From Silene noctiflora (taxonomy: Eukaryota > Streptophyta > Magnoliopsida > Caryophyllales > Caryophyllaceae): a DNA stretch of 64,000 bases. Below, piece by piece: positions 1-12,878 of the stretch. Within the stretch, counting starts at the first letter, position 1; each line of letters begins with the position of its first letter. The notes under the pieces were generated by a model that searched no databases, was not told the DNA's origin, and saw only the letters and a program-made list of their open reading frames with translations. The position numbers and the translations under genes were made by a program. The stretch lies in NCBI GenBank assembly GCA_009801015.1, contig VHZZ01000009.1:73227-137226 (forward strand). The letters run 5' to 3'.

Positions 1-57
1 TTTTTAAAAATTATTTTTTTAATTAAAAAAATAGATTAAAAAAGACGTTAGAAATTA

Positions 58-145
58 TTTCTTGACCCGTATTTTGACCCTAACCCGACCTGTATTCTGC
101 CCCGACCCGGGACCCGACCCGCCCGACCCGTTTGACAGGTCTAGG
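58..145. repeat. ACCCG-rich dispersed repeat at left edge
   Basis: Repeated GACCCG words followed by GTTTGACAGGTCTAG. It shares its end with the repeat at 32285-32488 (GTTTGCCAGGTCTA). It lies in the last visible DLD intron, left of exon 417-374. Confidence 0.45.
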
Positions 146-373
146 GTAGATTAAGCTACATAGCTTCAAAACCATGAAAAAGGATAGCTTTCTCAGCACC
201 TAGGAGTCAAGCCTAGTATTGCATCACAGGCCTACTTTGAGACGGAGTGAGCAAATCAAAACGAAAACGGATAGTTGAAGGATAATAGCAATAACTATTC
301 ACCAATGAGCATCCAAAAGCAAGGAACCAAAATCATAAGACATAAAACAAGAACCTACAAAGTTTGTCCATAC

Positions 374-3300
374 CTTCATTTTGCCGGTCCCAACTCCATG
401 TTCTCCCGTGCAAGTTCCTGCGATAGATACACCAACATAATTAACAAACATACCATTGCCAAGACGTAGTTAACATCAATACCTCCAAAAAATCGATAGC
501 AAGAAGTATAGGAGGATTCCAAAAAAAAAGATAGGCGCTCAAGTTTTTACAAAATACTGAATATTAGTTCCATATTCAACTAGTGCAAGCAAGAAAACTA
601 TTGTTCTTGGATATCCATGATCTAACAGGTACCTAAGAAAAAAAATAGATTTCAGAAGACGTGGATGAACAAATAGGTAAACCGCTTTATTACCAATTTA
701 TACTCCCTCTTTCCGAAATCTTCTTCCCATTTCATTTTGGTGTGTCGCTTAAGGTAAATATATTAGATGAATAAAGAAGTGAGAAGTAGGATGATAAGTA
801 AAGCTTAATCGCAATATAAAAATTACAACATTTCCAGCTACCATCCTAATCACAACCCAAACCACTATCCAGAAACACAGCACAGCTTAAGTCACAAACC
901 CATCCCCCGCCCACGAAACCCCGTCCCCCACCTTCGAAAACCCCACATCTAGGGTTTTTAAGGGTGGGGGACGTGGGTGGGGATGCAGGTTCAGCTGACG
1001 CAAACAAACATATGCATCACCATCTTCACCACCTTCCAACCACAATCAGACAGACAGGCGTAAGCCTGTAAGAGAGATTTGAATCATCATTTGGGACTAA
1101 CAGACATACTATACCTTCCATTGACAAAGCAGTCTTGACCATGAACTGATTCAATCGTTCAGCTTCTCTTCTGTGCTCTTCATCGTCAGGATTAAACAAG
1201 ATCACAGTATGGAAGTTCCCGTCACCAGCATGAGCAATAACTGTGCTGTTTAAAGATCCGAATTTTAAAGGAGGAGAGAACTGAGAAAAAAGGTGGTCAA
1301 CTACTCAACTAACAGTTTATCACAATGAAAAGGCGACAATGCACAGGTTTATTAAGTCAAAAAATGATTGGCTACATAGCAACTAACTAAACAGAGAAAT
1401 ACCATATTAATGGAGATGCATCCAGCTCCTCTTTGGACTTTGAAATTAACTCTGCAAGACGAGAAAGAGGCACACAAACATCCTGCAGGAAGATGATACA
1501 ATGATAAAGATCAGAGGTCAAATTCAACAACCGGCAGCATCATATCATCTAACCATAATGTAGTGTAATGCCATAATGTACTCGTAAAAGGCAAGAAATG
1601 ACATCAACACAAATCTAGACTCTAACTGTACTAATCATTTTTCACTTCAATCATCAACGACCAATTTTCAATTTCAAATGGATCCAAAGACTTGCTAAAT
1701 TTTAATTTTGTAATATACAGGAATAAATCAAAATTTATCACTACACTGTTTGCACTTCTTAATTTCTTATAATATGAAGAGGCGGAAGTTCAGTGCAAAT
1801 CTCAGCTCAACTCTAATTATAAGTCATCCAAAAAAGACCATCTATGTTTTCAGCATAGGGGTAAAAATGCTTAAATCAGTCTTCTCCTTACTCTACTATA
1901 GGCAAGAGCCCTTGAGACACTGAATTGGTGTTGCTTAAATGTTCAGTGACTAACCGGAGAATTACCGTTTTCAACTCTAAAAGCATCCAGATTTTCTTTT
2001 ATTGGCTATCGTATGAATGTGTGGCTTTTGAAGGCAATTTAATACCCCCTCTATTTTTTCCATTTAGCCCCATGGACCCACTTCTCCCCTCACAAAGAGT
2101 GGGCCAATGTGGCCAATTGGCAAAAATGGAGAGAGTAACTAAAACTTGAAAGTAATTTTTTTAATTGAAAATAAAACTTAGTCAAGTTTGAGTGTCAGGG
2201 AGTGGAAAACAAGCATGTAAATTGACTCACTGAAATCATGGCTTCGTACGCAGGTTCCATAGCAAAGCAGGCCCAGAGCGCTTCTTTCCTCATCTGCAAA
2301 AGAAAATCTAAAATTATGGCACCACACTTTATAATCTCCCCTCCCCCTTCCTTTCTCCTTCTCATGATTTAGTTTGCATATTTGCTCTTTATATATTCTT
2401 CAAGGTGGAGGTTGGATGCAAAAGCATAGGAAATAATATAATCATTGGAGGACTCATCCTTGCTCATTTTGTCCCTGCGCAGAGCTGTGCCTAAAAGCAG
2501 GACTATCTAGCATGAAATAGGTAAGCGAAAAAAAAAAAATCCCATATTTATTAATCACAGCCGAGGGCAACAGCGTGATTACAAGTCCCAAGTAGAAGCA
2601 AATATGCAAACAGAAAATATGACGGAAATCAAACTAGCAAAATTACCTTCCATAGCTCCTTCTTTGCTTCAGGTTCTTCAGCAAAGATAAAATCAGAACC
2701 ATTATGCTCGGAAACAATCTTCTGCACAAGCAAAGTCTGCTCACGTGAATATGCTTCTGCCAAAGGAGTAAGTAAGTTACAATCAGTCATCACTCACCTA
2801 CCTCATTAATGCAAATTACCAATAGCATAAGCAAATATGGACCTCATGACATTGTTTCCTATCATACTTTCTCTATTACTACAGTGTAACTTTCAGAAAA
2901 GAGTTTATCTTGCTAAACATGATGGAGATTATCTTGCTGGTTACCAGATAAAATAGTTATACGATAAATGTTCTAAGCCTCAACTATAGAATTGGCTACC
3001 CTCCCCCTCTTCCTTTCTCTGCCACCATTTGCATTGTCGAACAGCAGACTGCTGATACACAGACAAAAGAAAAGCTCAGATGACTAGATAACTCAAATCA
3101 GCCGAGTTAGAATCAGTCATAACAACTTGTACCCTGATGGTACCTAGCTACCCCTTTGATTAATGTTTGAATTTATTGTTTATGGAAATTCATGGAGATC
3201 AAGTGCTGCGAATTTTTTTAACTGTGAGCAAGAATTAAATATTTATAATCCTCATCTTCATGAATGTAGACATTGCTCCCAGTAGATCCTTAAGAAAAAG

Positions 3301-6300
3301 TTCCAGTGAACATGAACAGCTTAGGAACCGCGATAGCAGATAACCGCAATGGTAACAGAACAACAGAAAATTATACATATATCAGGTAACTGTTAAGGGA
3401 AAATGAAGAAATTTGCTAATACCCAAGTTCTTTAACCAGAAGCCTCCATCTAACAGAAAGAAAATCAAAGTTGGAAAAGAAAATATCTGACATTAAACAT
3501 TGAGTCAACACAATAATTTTCAATTTACCTGTTCCAACAAATTCAAATAACAATGTAGGTTTTTCTGGCAAGTTAGTCCCATTGGCAACATTTATTGCCC
3601 TCACTTGAACCTCATCCAGAAGCTCTACCCGGGATACCTACACGAGCATGAGGGTAGCCAGCGTTAGTAAAATGCACTACAATACCATGCACCAACATAG
3701 AAATTCTTAGAAGCAGTTATGGCATTAAAATAACCATGTTAGTTAGCAAGAGTTGTATTGGTTATATGTCAATCTAAGATTGGCCGTCTGGATCAAATAG
3801 TAACCCATATTGGCTATTTTGAAATTCCTTTACATATAAAAAAAGTATTATTGCTTAAAGATTTACGAGTCAACCAATATGTCGCCTGTTAAGCACTTAA
3901 GCATATATTTGATACCATATATGCAGGTCGCAGATATGGCCTTCAATAACACTTGGAATAAATCGCTCATAAACAAGGAGGCTTAGGACAGACCTCTCTA
4001 AAGTTTTTGAACGTTGGTTTATACCTGTATTCCAGAGAGCATAGTGTCAATTGCCACATCAGCAGCATCCTTTACCGAAGTAAAATTACACCTAGCAACC
4101 TGTAAATAAGTTCTCTGTCAGTCAAAACTCTGAAGACCTTATATTCACTTACAACTCACCTGCGTTAAGGAACTTAAGTTAAACCAGTCCTTGAGAAAAA
4201 TTTGATTGCGCTTTTTTGCTTTTTCTTAATAAGTTTATAAAAATACTCTCTCCTTGCTTACTTCAACTTATTATATAAATATCCTCAAAGTAAATTTGTT
4301 TATGTTTTCCTTCCATAAGTTAACAATTATACTCCGTCCTCGCTTACTTTGATTATAATATTTACATATTTGAGTGAACTTTACAAATCTTCTAAAAATC
4401 ACATAAGCTGGCTTTGGGTGAGATAAAGTAAAAATTGTAATCCAGCGTTGCTTCAAAAATGCTAGTGATATATGTATCTGATATACTATTTGACCTAATT
4501 TCTAATCGAGTACCTTTAAAGCAACACTGAATTTAAAAAAAATTGAGACATTGATGCACGGGAAGCATACAACACTACATCAAATAGTGTTTTTTTTGCT
4601 CAACATGACTATAGTAACTACACAAAGTAACGTCATTTCGGACATATATTTACGCATACCACTGAGTGTTGAGGAATTTTTTGAAGCCGAAGAGTGACTT
4701 CTGTTATTACACCCAAGGTTCCTTCACTTCCGATCAATAGACGGGTCAAATCATACCTTGAGATAAAGAGAATATTAAAGGTCATCCACGATGCTCGAAT
4801 CTTATGAACTTTACATCCATCAAAAATCATATAGAAGGTCATAGATGCAATGAGGCTCAAAAGGGCAGTAATGTTCGAACTTCAAAATATAAAGCAAGAG
4901 TGCAAGACCACTATAGCATTAGCAAATCGGCAATGAAAACAGCATACATTTCTAAACAACTCTAAACTACACAGCTACTGTTAATCTAAGAGAAATTTAG
5001 TTCAGTAAGCTAATCTATAGATGGGTTAACTCATACCTTCAGTATCTAATTATCTCTTTTGTATAATTGTGAGGAACCCTCATCCTCGCTGTAATTTCTA
5101 ATCACAAATAAACAAACTCTTTTTCACTGAGACAAATTTGCTCAATTGGCCTTTTAGTGAAGAAACACGATTATATTAAAAAAAAAAGATTTTGACCCTA
5201 AATTACTTAGAAGAGGTCACTATACAACATGATATTAAGGGGTCCAATAGACATGCACAGTGAGAAGAGAGAAAAACAATGCCAAAAACAGTGATAGAAA
5301 GGCAGCACCATAAACAATATTCTCTCTCTTTCTAGTAGGCTGTACATTCCAACTATTTGTGAAAAGATGCCCCCAGTCAACTAAAAAACAAATAGAAGAC
5401 CATGATAGCTAGAAAAAATCAATGTTAAACATACCCTGCAGAGCTCTTTCGAGCACGGTTTCCTGTCTTAACGACATCCCCATTTGCTAGGACAACCTGT
5501 CATTCACACCGTCACACGAAATCAAATGACGTTTTGGATGGTCATCAAGCGCTTTGTGTATAAAATATGGACTAAAGCGGGAATACCTTCAAATTGATGA
5601 CGTTTTCTCGCATTGTTCCATACCTAAACGCTAAGAACAGAAGTAATCAGTATCGTGTATATGGTAAAGAGCAAAAAACACGTAAAATTTCTCTGGCGGT
5701 TCATGAAGCTTGTTATATGTTGTGTTTATTGGTTCAGCATTGTTCCTATATTTTTTCCAAGAAAATGTCATTCTTTAGAGTATAGTGAAGAAGTATATAT
5801 GTTGTTTTAGCAAGATTGGTTTTCTAGTTGTTGAAATAAAGTGATGTGTTGGTGGTAGGAGTTTTTAAGGAAATCTTACCATTGTCGATGCCCTAATATC
5901 TCATGTATTTATTCTGATTTTATATTGAGCCAAAAGCTTAACATTTCTTTTATTTGATTAAAATGACCCGTTGCAAGTTTTGTGTGTTGCTTCTTTATAG
6001 GGAAGTTGAAATATTCGTCGCAATTGATCATCAAGGGGTTTTAAGAACTAACTCGTGAATCGCAATGACAAGAATAGATAAATTATTACTCTTCCCCTTC
6101 TCTGCCTAGGAAGAGCGTGTTTAAAGCATTAGAGTGAATTGTATATATATTCTATCAAAAAAATTTGCTAAAGTGTGACTTACTGATAGGGAGTAACGGG
6201 TTAGCCTCACAAGCCATACAGAATGTGCACAGTTGACTTCATGCATAGTTTTTTTTGTCACAGTTAATCTATTTATCAATTAAACGAGTCATTGCAGACA

Positions 6301-9300
6301 TAATCATCAATGTGGTGACTTAACTACCTAATAATCTTCTTACAAAATCAGAAATTCCCCCATTCTAATGAGTAAGTAGGGCACATGGAAGAGGCACCTA
6401 CCTCACTGCTAAAGAGCCTGAACAACGGGTTGCACACATGCCGCCAATTGTAGCACCGGGACCTGCTCATTGTGGAAACCGATAATTTCTAATCAGAATT
6501 TAAAAGAAACCTCAAAACCAATAGCATTTTCAGCATTATATTAGTTTGTCAGTTTTTCATAGGAACCGTCAGAATATCAACTGTCTGAATAAATGTATCA
6601 GCTAAATGCATTTATTTACATTTGAAGACGGAGTATGTAACTATGTACTTTATCCATACATCTCTGGCTCACATGCCACAATCATAAACACAATAGATCA
6701 TATAGAGAGTATCTCAAGTCTTAACTCGAAACAGTGAAAAACCAATACGACACTTGAAGTTGAATTGAAAAACAGTTTTTTCTAGAATCCAAAAAAGTTT
6801 ATAACTTGCAGGATTCTCGCACCTTATTTCTAAATGCACCAAACATACATAACTCTCAGGTGAATGTCAGCATAAAAGCCATAACAACTTCAGGATATAT
6901 GAAACAATAAAGCTGAAAAGAAGACGCAAATCTAGCAAGACTGTAAGCAAACATGAACGATGCGAAAGATAAAAACTTTACCGGGATCTAGAGGGAAGAA
7001 TAATCCATACGGTTCCAAGTATTCATTCAACTCCATCCACCCAATCCCAGGCTCAACCACCACATCCATGTCCTTAACATGTAATGCTTTAACACTCTGC
7101 AGTTGAAGTTAGAAAGTCCATCGGCCATTACATTTTATAAGCAAAGAAAAGAAGAGAATATCATGTTTTTGGAAAAGCTGAATTCTGCAAGAAACCAAAT
7201 TTAGCCTCTATTCAAGACCCCCTTTGTTGGTAAAAGGGACTCTTGATAACTGAACATCATACTCTCCTAACAATTTTCATTCTTTTGAGATGTAAAGTAT
7301 TCACCAATGAAATAGGGAGCAGGTACAGGAAGCAATAAGGAACCATGGCTTAGCTGGGTCCTTTTTACAATCTGTCATAATTGACACCCTTTTCTTACAG
7401 AATGACGGCCTAGGAGCGATCTAATTGCTGGTTTTTCTTACTAAAGATATTCTTTGATAAAGAATGTTCATAATCATTAATAGCAAAACCAGAGAGTTGA
7501 GATAATAAGTATTACTTTGTATGCTTAATGGCCTGCACTTAAGAAGCATTTTTCAAAAATTTGTGTTGTATTTCTTCATAAAAATGGGAGCACCTAAATA
7601 ACCTCCTTAAAGAACAGATATCATAAACAATGGTTCACATACTTTCATCTGGGACATATCAATGCAAACCCCTCCATGTGGGGACAAAGTGTGACCTTCA
7701 ATAGATGTGGCACCACCATAAGGTACAATTGGCACCTGCTCTTAAAACAAAACAAAACAAAAATTAGTAAAATTCACTGAGATTTTACCAAAGCTACATG
7801 TCCAACGAATATGAATAGAACTTGAGAAAATATCAACGTATAGAAAACCAGATATGTAAGAGCCAATTAAACTACTTTTAAACCCCTCGGGAAAATAAAA
7901 ACCAGACAGGCCGAGCATACCTTATGCCTGTTACAAGACTTCACTATCAAAGAAACTTCTTTTTCAGACCTGCAAAACAACGATGATAACCAGCGGTCAT
8001 CGATACAATGAATTTTACTCCTTCCAACGATTCTACCCACTTGCTTTTTAGAGGTCAAACTTGGTAAACTTGGACCGCAATTACGTAAAAAAGTATGAAT
8101 CTTTGAAAAATGAAATAAATATATTTAGATTTGTTATGAAAAAGTCTTTTACAAAAGTAAACTTTTTATAACAAAATATTGAAGTATAAATCAAAGCGGT
8201 GCCTTTGAAGACCACCCAAAAGCAAGTGGGTAGAATCGTTTGGATTGGAAGAAGTATATAAGAAATAATTAAAAATGACATATTAAAGCAATAGGAGATA
8301 CATCATTCACGTGTAGCGCATCCTTTATGAGTTTATTCTATTGTCATTTGTCCGGAACTTTATCTATCAACGGAAGAAAATAGACCAATACAAATCAAGC
8401 ACCCGAGGGCCTCAAAGAAAGAGAGACGTATATGTGTATCCCCGACTTTTATCCTGTTGCCAGGTATGGCAAACATCAACTGAAATAACATAGTCTCCTT
8501 ATAAATATGAATAATCCCATTGATTCCTTAACTTCAGCGACATAGTAGTTTAGTTATTTCAATACCATAAGTGATCAGCCTAATGCTCCAACACAAAGTG
8601 ACATTAAACAATGTTCCCTTTTCCTCAAAGTGCGTTCAAACAAATGGTTCGGAATCATCTCGCACAGGGTGCTACATATCAAATCCGTCCAACAGATTTA
8701 CCAGCGGTCTTTCCAGTCAGAAAGCTTTAGCATTTGGGAAGCAAACATTTAAGACATTTTCCGCACCGTCACACAATTTATGAATTATCAAGACTGTGAT
8801 TTTAGTAAAACGACAAGTAAAGTGAAGTAACGCACCTTGGAAAGAGAACGATATCAGGAATATTAACAGCTTTGTGAAAGCTGTTTTGTGGCTTGCCATG
8901 AAAGAACCTCTCGTCATAATCCATTGTCATGTTCTCCTGTGAAAGTACAAAGATGGGTATGATCCAGCACATAAAATAAAATGAGAAATTATAGGTTTAG
9001 AGTTCAAGACATCTGCTAATAAATGTGATTCAAATGTGACATGTAGCCTCCATCATCATTGACTCCAGAACCACACAGAAGAAAATTAGAAGCTATATTC
9101 CTGACTAGATAAGCAGATTTTGATAACAGATGTAGCAATTCATTAGGCAGTTAGGATTTCTCGGGTGAACTATCAGTGTATAAACTATCAGAGATGCAAA
9201 GGCCAGGCAAAAAAATAATTCTGCCGCAAAACGCATGTTTTCTACTCTTGTACTCTCTTAGTGGCTTAAAGTATTAGGTTTGAAGCTTGTTGCATTAATG

Positions 9301-11383
9301 CAAAGAAAAGATATCAACTTTACCCACCAGGGCGACAGGCCACCAGGTTACGTAGAGATATTAAATTTCATGCTACAATCGACCACAAAGCAAATAGTAA
9401 AAATACATACAGTTAAAAAAAATGGGATATGGGTTACAGAAAAAGTACCCCACAAATACTCTTGAGATCCTCTATGAGCTCTTGTGGAACACCCTTGTGA
9501 GTACCCTTCACCACAAACTCTGTGCTTCCTTTGCCGCCAATACTACTAACACCTCTGTGCATCATTTAACAAACCAAAAAAAAGGAAACCGCTAATTATC
9601 CTACAGCCTTTCTAGAGAATACCACCTATTCACCTAAGCGGGAAATGATCATTCAACTATATGCACTTCTTATAACGAGATATAGCAATCAGCCAAAGCA
9701 AACCACAACGCAATTTTCGTTGTGGACCATACAAAAAGGTAGAGCTAGCATGAAGTAACATAGTGGTAAGATTGTGTAAGATTGACACTCATTACCCAAT
9801 CATATGCAGAAGCCTTTGATATAATGAGGGTAATGTGGTCATCATTGTAGCAGTACCGCTTAAGCAGGGTAAGGAAAGGTCAACTCCACAGGCAGTACTA
9901 GTACCAACACTTAAGCATAAGGAACGGTCAAATCCACGAGCAACATACTCCCTCCATCCCATTTATATCACACTTGTGACGATTCACAACTGATTTAAAT
10001 AATGTTAATAAGGAAAGGGGGTTGAGAGACGTCAGAGGCTTGTGACCCTCACAAGCAAAACTTGCTTTTTATATTATCCCTTTTCACTTCTGATTTTTCT
10101 AAAAATAAAATAAAATTGGCCATTATAAAGCCGTTTGGTTACATACGGGAACTTGTGATGCCTAGAAAGTGTCGTATCACATGATTTTAGAATTCATGTG
10201 AATTAGAATATGCTGTTTGGTTAAATGTAGGCATTGTAATTCATGTGGGCATTCTCATTTACCTAGGGAGATTAGGTAAACAACATCCTCCATTATGGAG
10301 GAATTAGAATTCATGGGAAGTTCCAATTCATGTGAATTGGAGTAACCAAACCATGGTTACCGAATTCGCTATGAATACGTCCTTGCCAATTCGCGATTCA
10401 CTCTTATAGAATGTGTGTTATATGTATTTTCAGTAAGGAACATGATAGAATTTGCTTTTAACAATTCGCGATTTTTGTGTAGGGCACCGAGCGAATTGGG
10501 TAACCATGAACCAAACAACCTTGAACCTACCCATTTTGCAATTCACATGAATTAAAGTTTCTGTGTAATTTAGTGGGTAACCAAACGACCCCGGGGAAAA
10601 AAATAGTGAATATCCAACATTGTCCCTAGTTATCTAAGTGTCAAAATGTCCCCTCCCAGTTACATCTCCTCATCTATTCATGGTCGAAGGGTAAACATGT
10701 TATTTTATCACTTTTTTCTTAAATAGAACATTTAGTCAAAATGGAACAATATAAGTGCGATCGAGAGAGTCATATATAGTCGAACTTGATGGTACTCAAT
10801 CACGGTACCACCCCCAATGTTGAATGATGGTATAAACCATCGAAACTGAAGTTGGGGAAAACAATAATCATTCATACAGCATCAAAGAACACACAAAACA
10901 ACCAAAGTACTCCCTTTGTCAATTGTCCCAAATCCAATCATTCATTTACTGTTCTATTCGGTATTTTACTCAAAGGTAAACAAATGATCGAGACGGAAAG
11001 TGTACAACATACACAAAGCAAACCCACATGCAATAATCAATATGCACAAACAACATCAAAACATTAAAAAGATGACATTTTTAAGCTAACCAACATCAAA
11101 AATTAAAGATTAATTAATAATCATTTAGTTCATACCGTGCATTAGGATCAAAAGAGTCAGAAAACGAAGGGTTTTGTTGAAGATGAATGATAAAAGAAGC
11201 GGCTGAAATGGGGACCAGGTAACTAAACCGCCATTGAAATGGGTTTTTTCTTGCTTTAACCCCTGAAACGACAGCGTTTTGGGTGGTGGAGGTGGTGGAG
11301 CCATGAAAGTTGGAAGCTTTAAGGTGTGAATAAAGGGTTCGAGAGGTAGAGCGTAGATGAGAGTACCACCATGAATAAGACAT
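374..11383 (-). CDS. DLD: D-lactate dehydrogenase (cytochrome), mitochondrial; 3' end beyond window
   Basis: FAD flavoenzyme that oxidises D-lactate (from methylglyoxal detoxification) and passes electrons to cytochrome c in mitochondria. Seventeen exons read here with closing phases: 11383-11136, 9554-9449, 8936-8836, 7969-7921, 7735-7643, 7096-6982, 6462-6402, 5623-5587, 5496-5435, 4756-4660, 4099-4025, 3637-3529, 2756-2647, 2293-2231, 1482-1403, 1245-1115, 417-374. They give 527 residues. The N-terminus is Ser/Arg/His-rich and transit-peptide-like. The FAD-binding type 4 core carries PYGGATSIEGHTL (from ~173) and GSEGTLGV (300-307). The C-terminal FAD-oxidase part carries HAGDGNFH (474-481) and GEHGVGTGKM (517-526). 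The plant family is ~565 residues, so about 37 residues, probably one exon, lie left of base 1; bases 1-373 hold no match. The start is the first ATG of the frame. The family is certain by recalled similarity to the Arabidopsis enzyme; splice sites are hand-placed. Confidence 0.93.
9948..10769. mobile_element. Stowaway-like element in DLD intron 1, carrying an inner insertion
   Basis: The left end reads CTCCCTCCATCCCATTTATA after a TA dinucleotide. The right end is its imperfect inverted copy (CTCTCTCGATCGCACTTATA on the minus strand). Bases ~10127-10592 are a second, hAT-like element, so the outer unit was interrupted. It lies within DLD intron 1 (11135-9555). The ends are diverged, so the outer boundaries are approximate. 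Confidence 0.5.
10127..10592. mobile_element. hAT-like miniature element nested in the Stowaway-like element
   Basis: The inverted ends read GCCGTTTGGTTAC on the left and GTCGTTTGGTTACCCAC on the minus strand at the right. The interior repeats short motifs around GTGAATTGGAATT-like words. No coding capacity is seen. It is probably non-autonomous and depends on an outside transposase. Confidence 0.55.
10904..11012. mobile_element. Short Stowaway-like remnant in DLD intron 1
   Basis: It starts with TACTCCCTTTGTCAATTG. Near the right end it has GGTAAACAAATGATCGAGAC, a word also found at 37921-37945 and, changed, at 42901-42917. It is probably a diverged relative of those ~90 bp elements with extra internal sequence. 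Confidence 0.4.
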
Positions 11384-11506
11384 AGTTGCTTTAAGCCTTT
11401 AAGCAGCAATTTAGCAAACTTCAATGGAGTTTAAGGATTGCTAATAAGAGTTGAAGTCGGTCAATGTCAATGTCAATCTCAATGTCAATTGCTAACAATG
11501 GAATTA

Positions 11507-11811
11507 AGGGGTCGTTTGGTTCAAACTATTGGAATGGATTGAAATGGATTGCGAAACCATAGAGGTATGGAGTTAGAACCCCATACTTGCTCATAGGTGT
11601 TTGGTTCAATCTTGGAATGGATAAAAAAATAGTAACAAGGTGGAATGGAGATAGAAACTTGGGTGTATAGATGGGTATGAGATTCCAAAGGGTTGGAATG
11701 GAGTTAAAATTCATTGGGTATCTAACTCCATTCCAAAAACCTCCAACCAAACAGTAGAATGGATTGAATCCATTCAAATCCATTCCAAAAGCTCCAACCA
11801 AACACCCCCTA
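11507..11811. mobile_element. hAT-like miniature element upstream of DLD
   Basis: About 305 bp with inverted ends GGGGTCGTTTGGTTC and (minus strand) GGGGGTGTTTGGTTGGAGC. The interior is made of repeated ATTCCAA/TTGGAAT words, which make much of it self-complementary. It begins ~125 bp upstream of the DLD start codon, so it sits in the DLD leader or core promoter region. An open frame across it (11526-11870) is a by-product of the repeats. Confidence 0.6.
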
Positions 11812-11882
11812 AGTTTGCTGTCATAGATTAGGCATTTAGGCTCATTTGCGTGTTTTGCTTTTTTAATCAATCAAAAATCTTA

Positions 11883-12878
11883 TCTATATAAATACAAGAA
11901 CATTTCAAGCATCCTCATGCGTCCACGTCATCATATTCAAATTAGTACCTTTAATATTTTGATTTTAAAAAATATAATTTTAATTTTATTTTATACTAAC
12001 AAACTTTTTTTTTGTTACAAAATAATATCTTTAATATTTAGATTTAACAAAATAATCTTAAGAAAATAAAAATTCGACCGATCATTGTTCATGATATATA
12101 AGAACAAAAACTCGAGTCGTCAATGCTGATCTGTTTCGTGTTATAACGCACTATTAGATATACGGTTTTAACTGGTAGTCATAAAGGTGATAAAGTGCAT
12201 ATTGCTCGACTAATACTTACTCCGTCGGACTCCAGTAGATTCCCGATACATTTCAGCATAAGACAAACTTTATTTCCAGGGTCACAAAAAAAACAAGGTT
12301 TAAAACTTTTGATTTGTGATACTAATAAGCGTATATCTAATACAACAACGACTAATATAGTTTACCATGAAATTTTCCAATATTTGGAATGATATTAGTT
12401 TGTTTTAATTAATCATATGTTCTTGTTTCTTGAATCATAGTGTACCCCTTTTTCATTTTGTCAATTGTGAGGATTTTATAGCGGTATGTACACATTTAAC
12501 AATTTATTATTTTCCATACACTACATTTAATATACTATATAACATGTTTTAACACTAAATTCGTGTTGAATTACACGGATTTAAATAATGTGTAAGTTTC
12601 AAACCTTTTCAATTTTTGCATGGATCCTAAACTTTAATTATTAATAAGTATAAAATATTCACGTATATTACATTAATATTTTTTAAATGTTAATCATTAT
12701 ATCATTGTTCCGAAAAACATATTGCACGGGTTTGAAAACTAAATTGATTATAAAAAAATCAAAAATCAATAAACATTAAAAAATTATTTTATGAATTCCG
12801 AGCATTTTATTTTATCATGTAAAATATGTGCATATCGTTGCTTACAGGCCCGTGCAATTTGCACGGGCTTAAAACTAG
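11883..12878 (+). mobile_element. Non-autonomous Helitron candidate between DLD and the ankyrin-RCC1 gene
   Basis: The 5' end is TCTATATAAATACAAG directly after an A. The 3' end has a perfect 8-bp stem (GCCCGTGC / GCACGGGC, loop AATTT, 12848-12868), a short A/T spacer and CTAG (12875-12878) followed by T. This is the Helitron layout: TC start, 3' hairpin, CTRR end, insertion between A and T. About 996 bp, AT-rich, with no Rep/helicase coding, hence non-autonomous. Confidence 0.65.

Noticed and set aside
11526-11870. 114-codon open frame on the minus strand
   Set aside because: Lies across the hAT-like element and is made of its ATTCCAA repeats.
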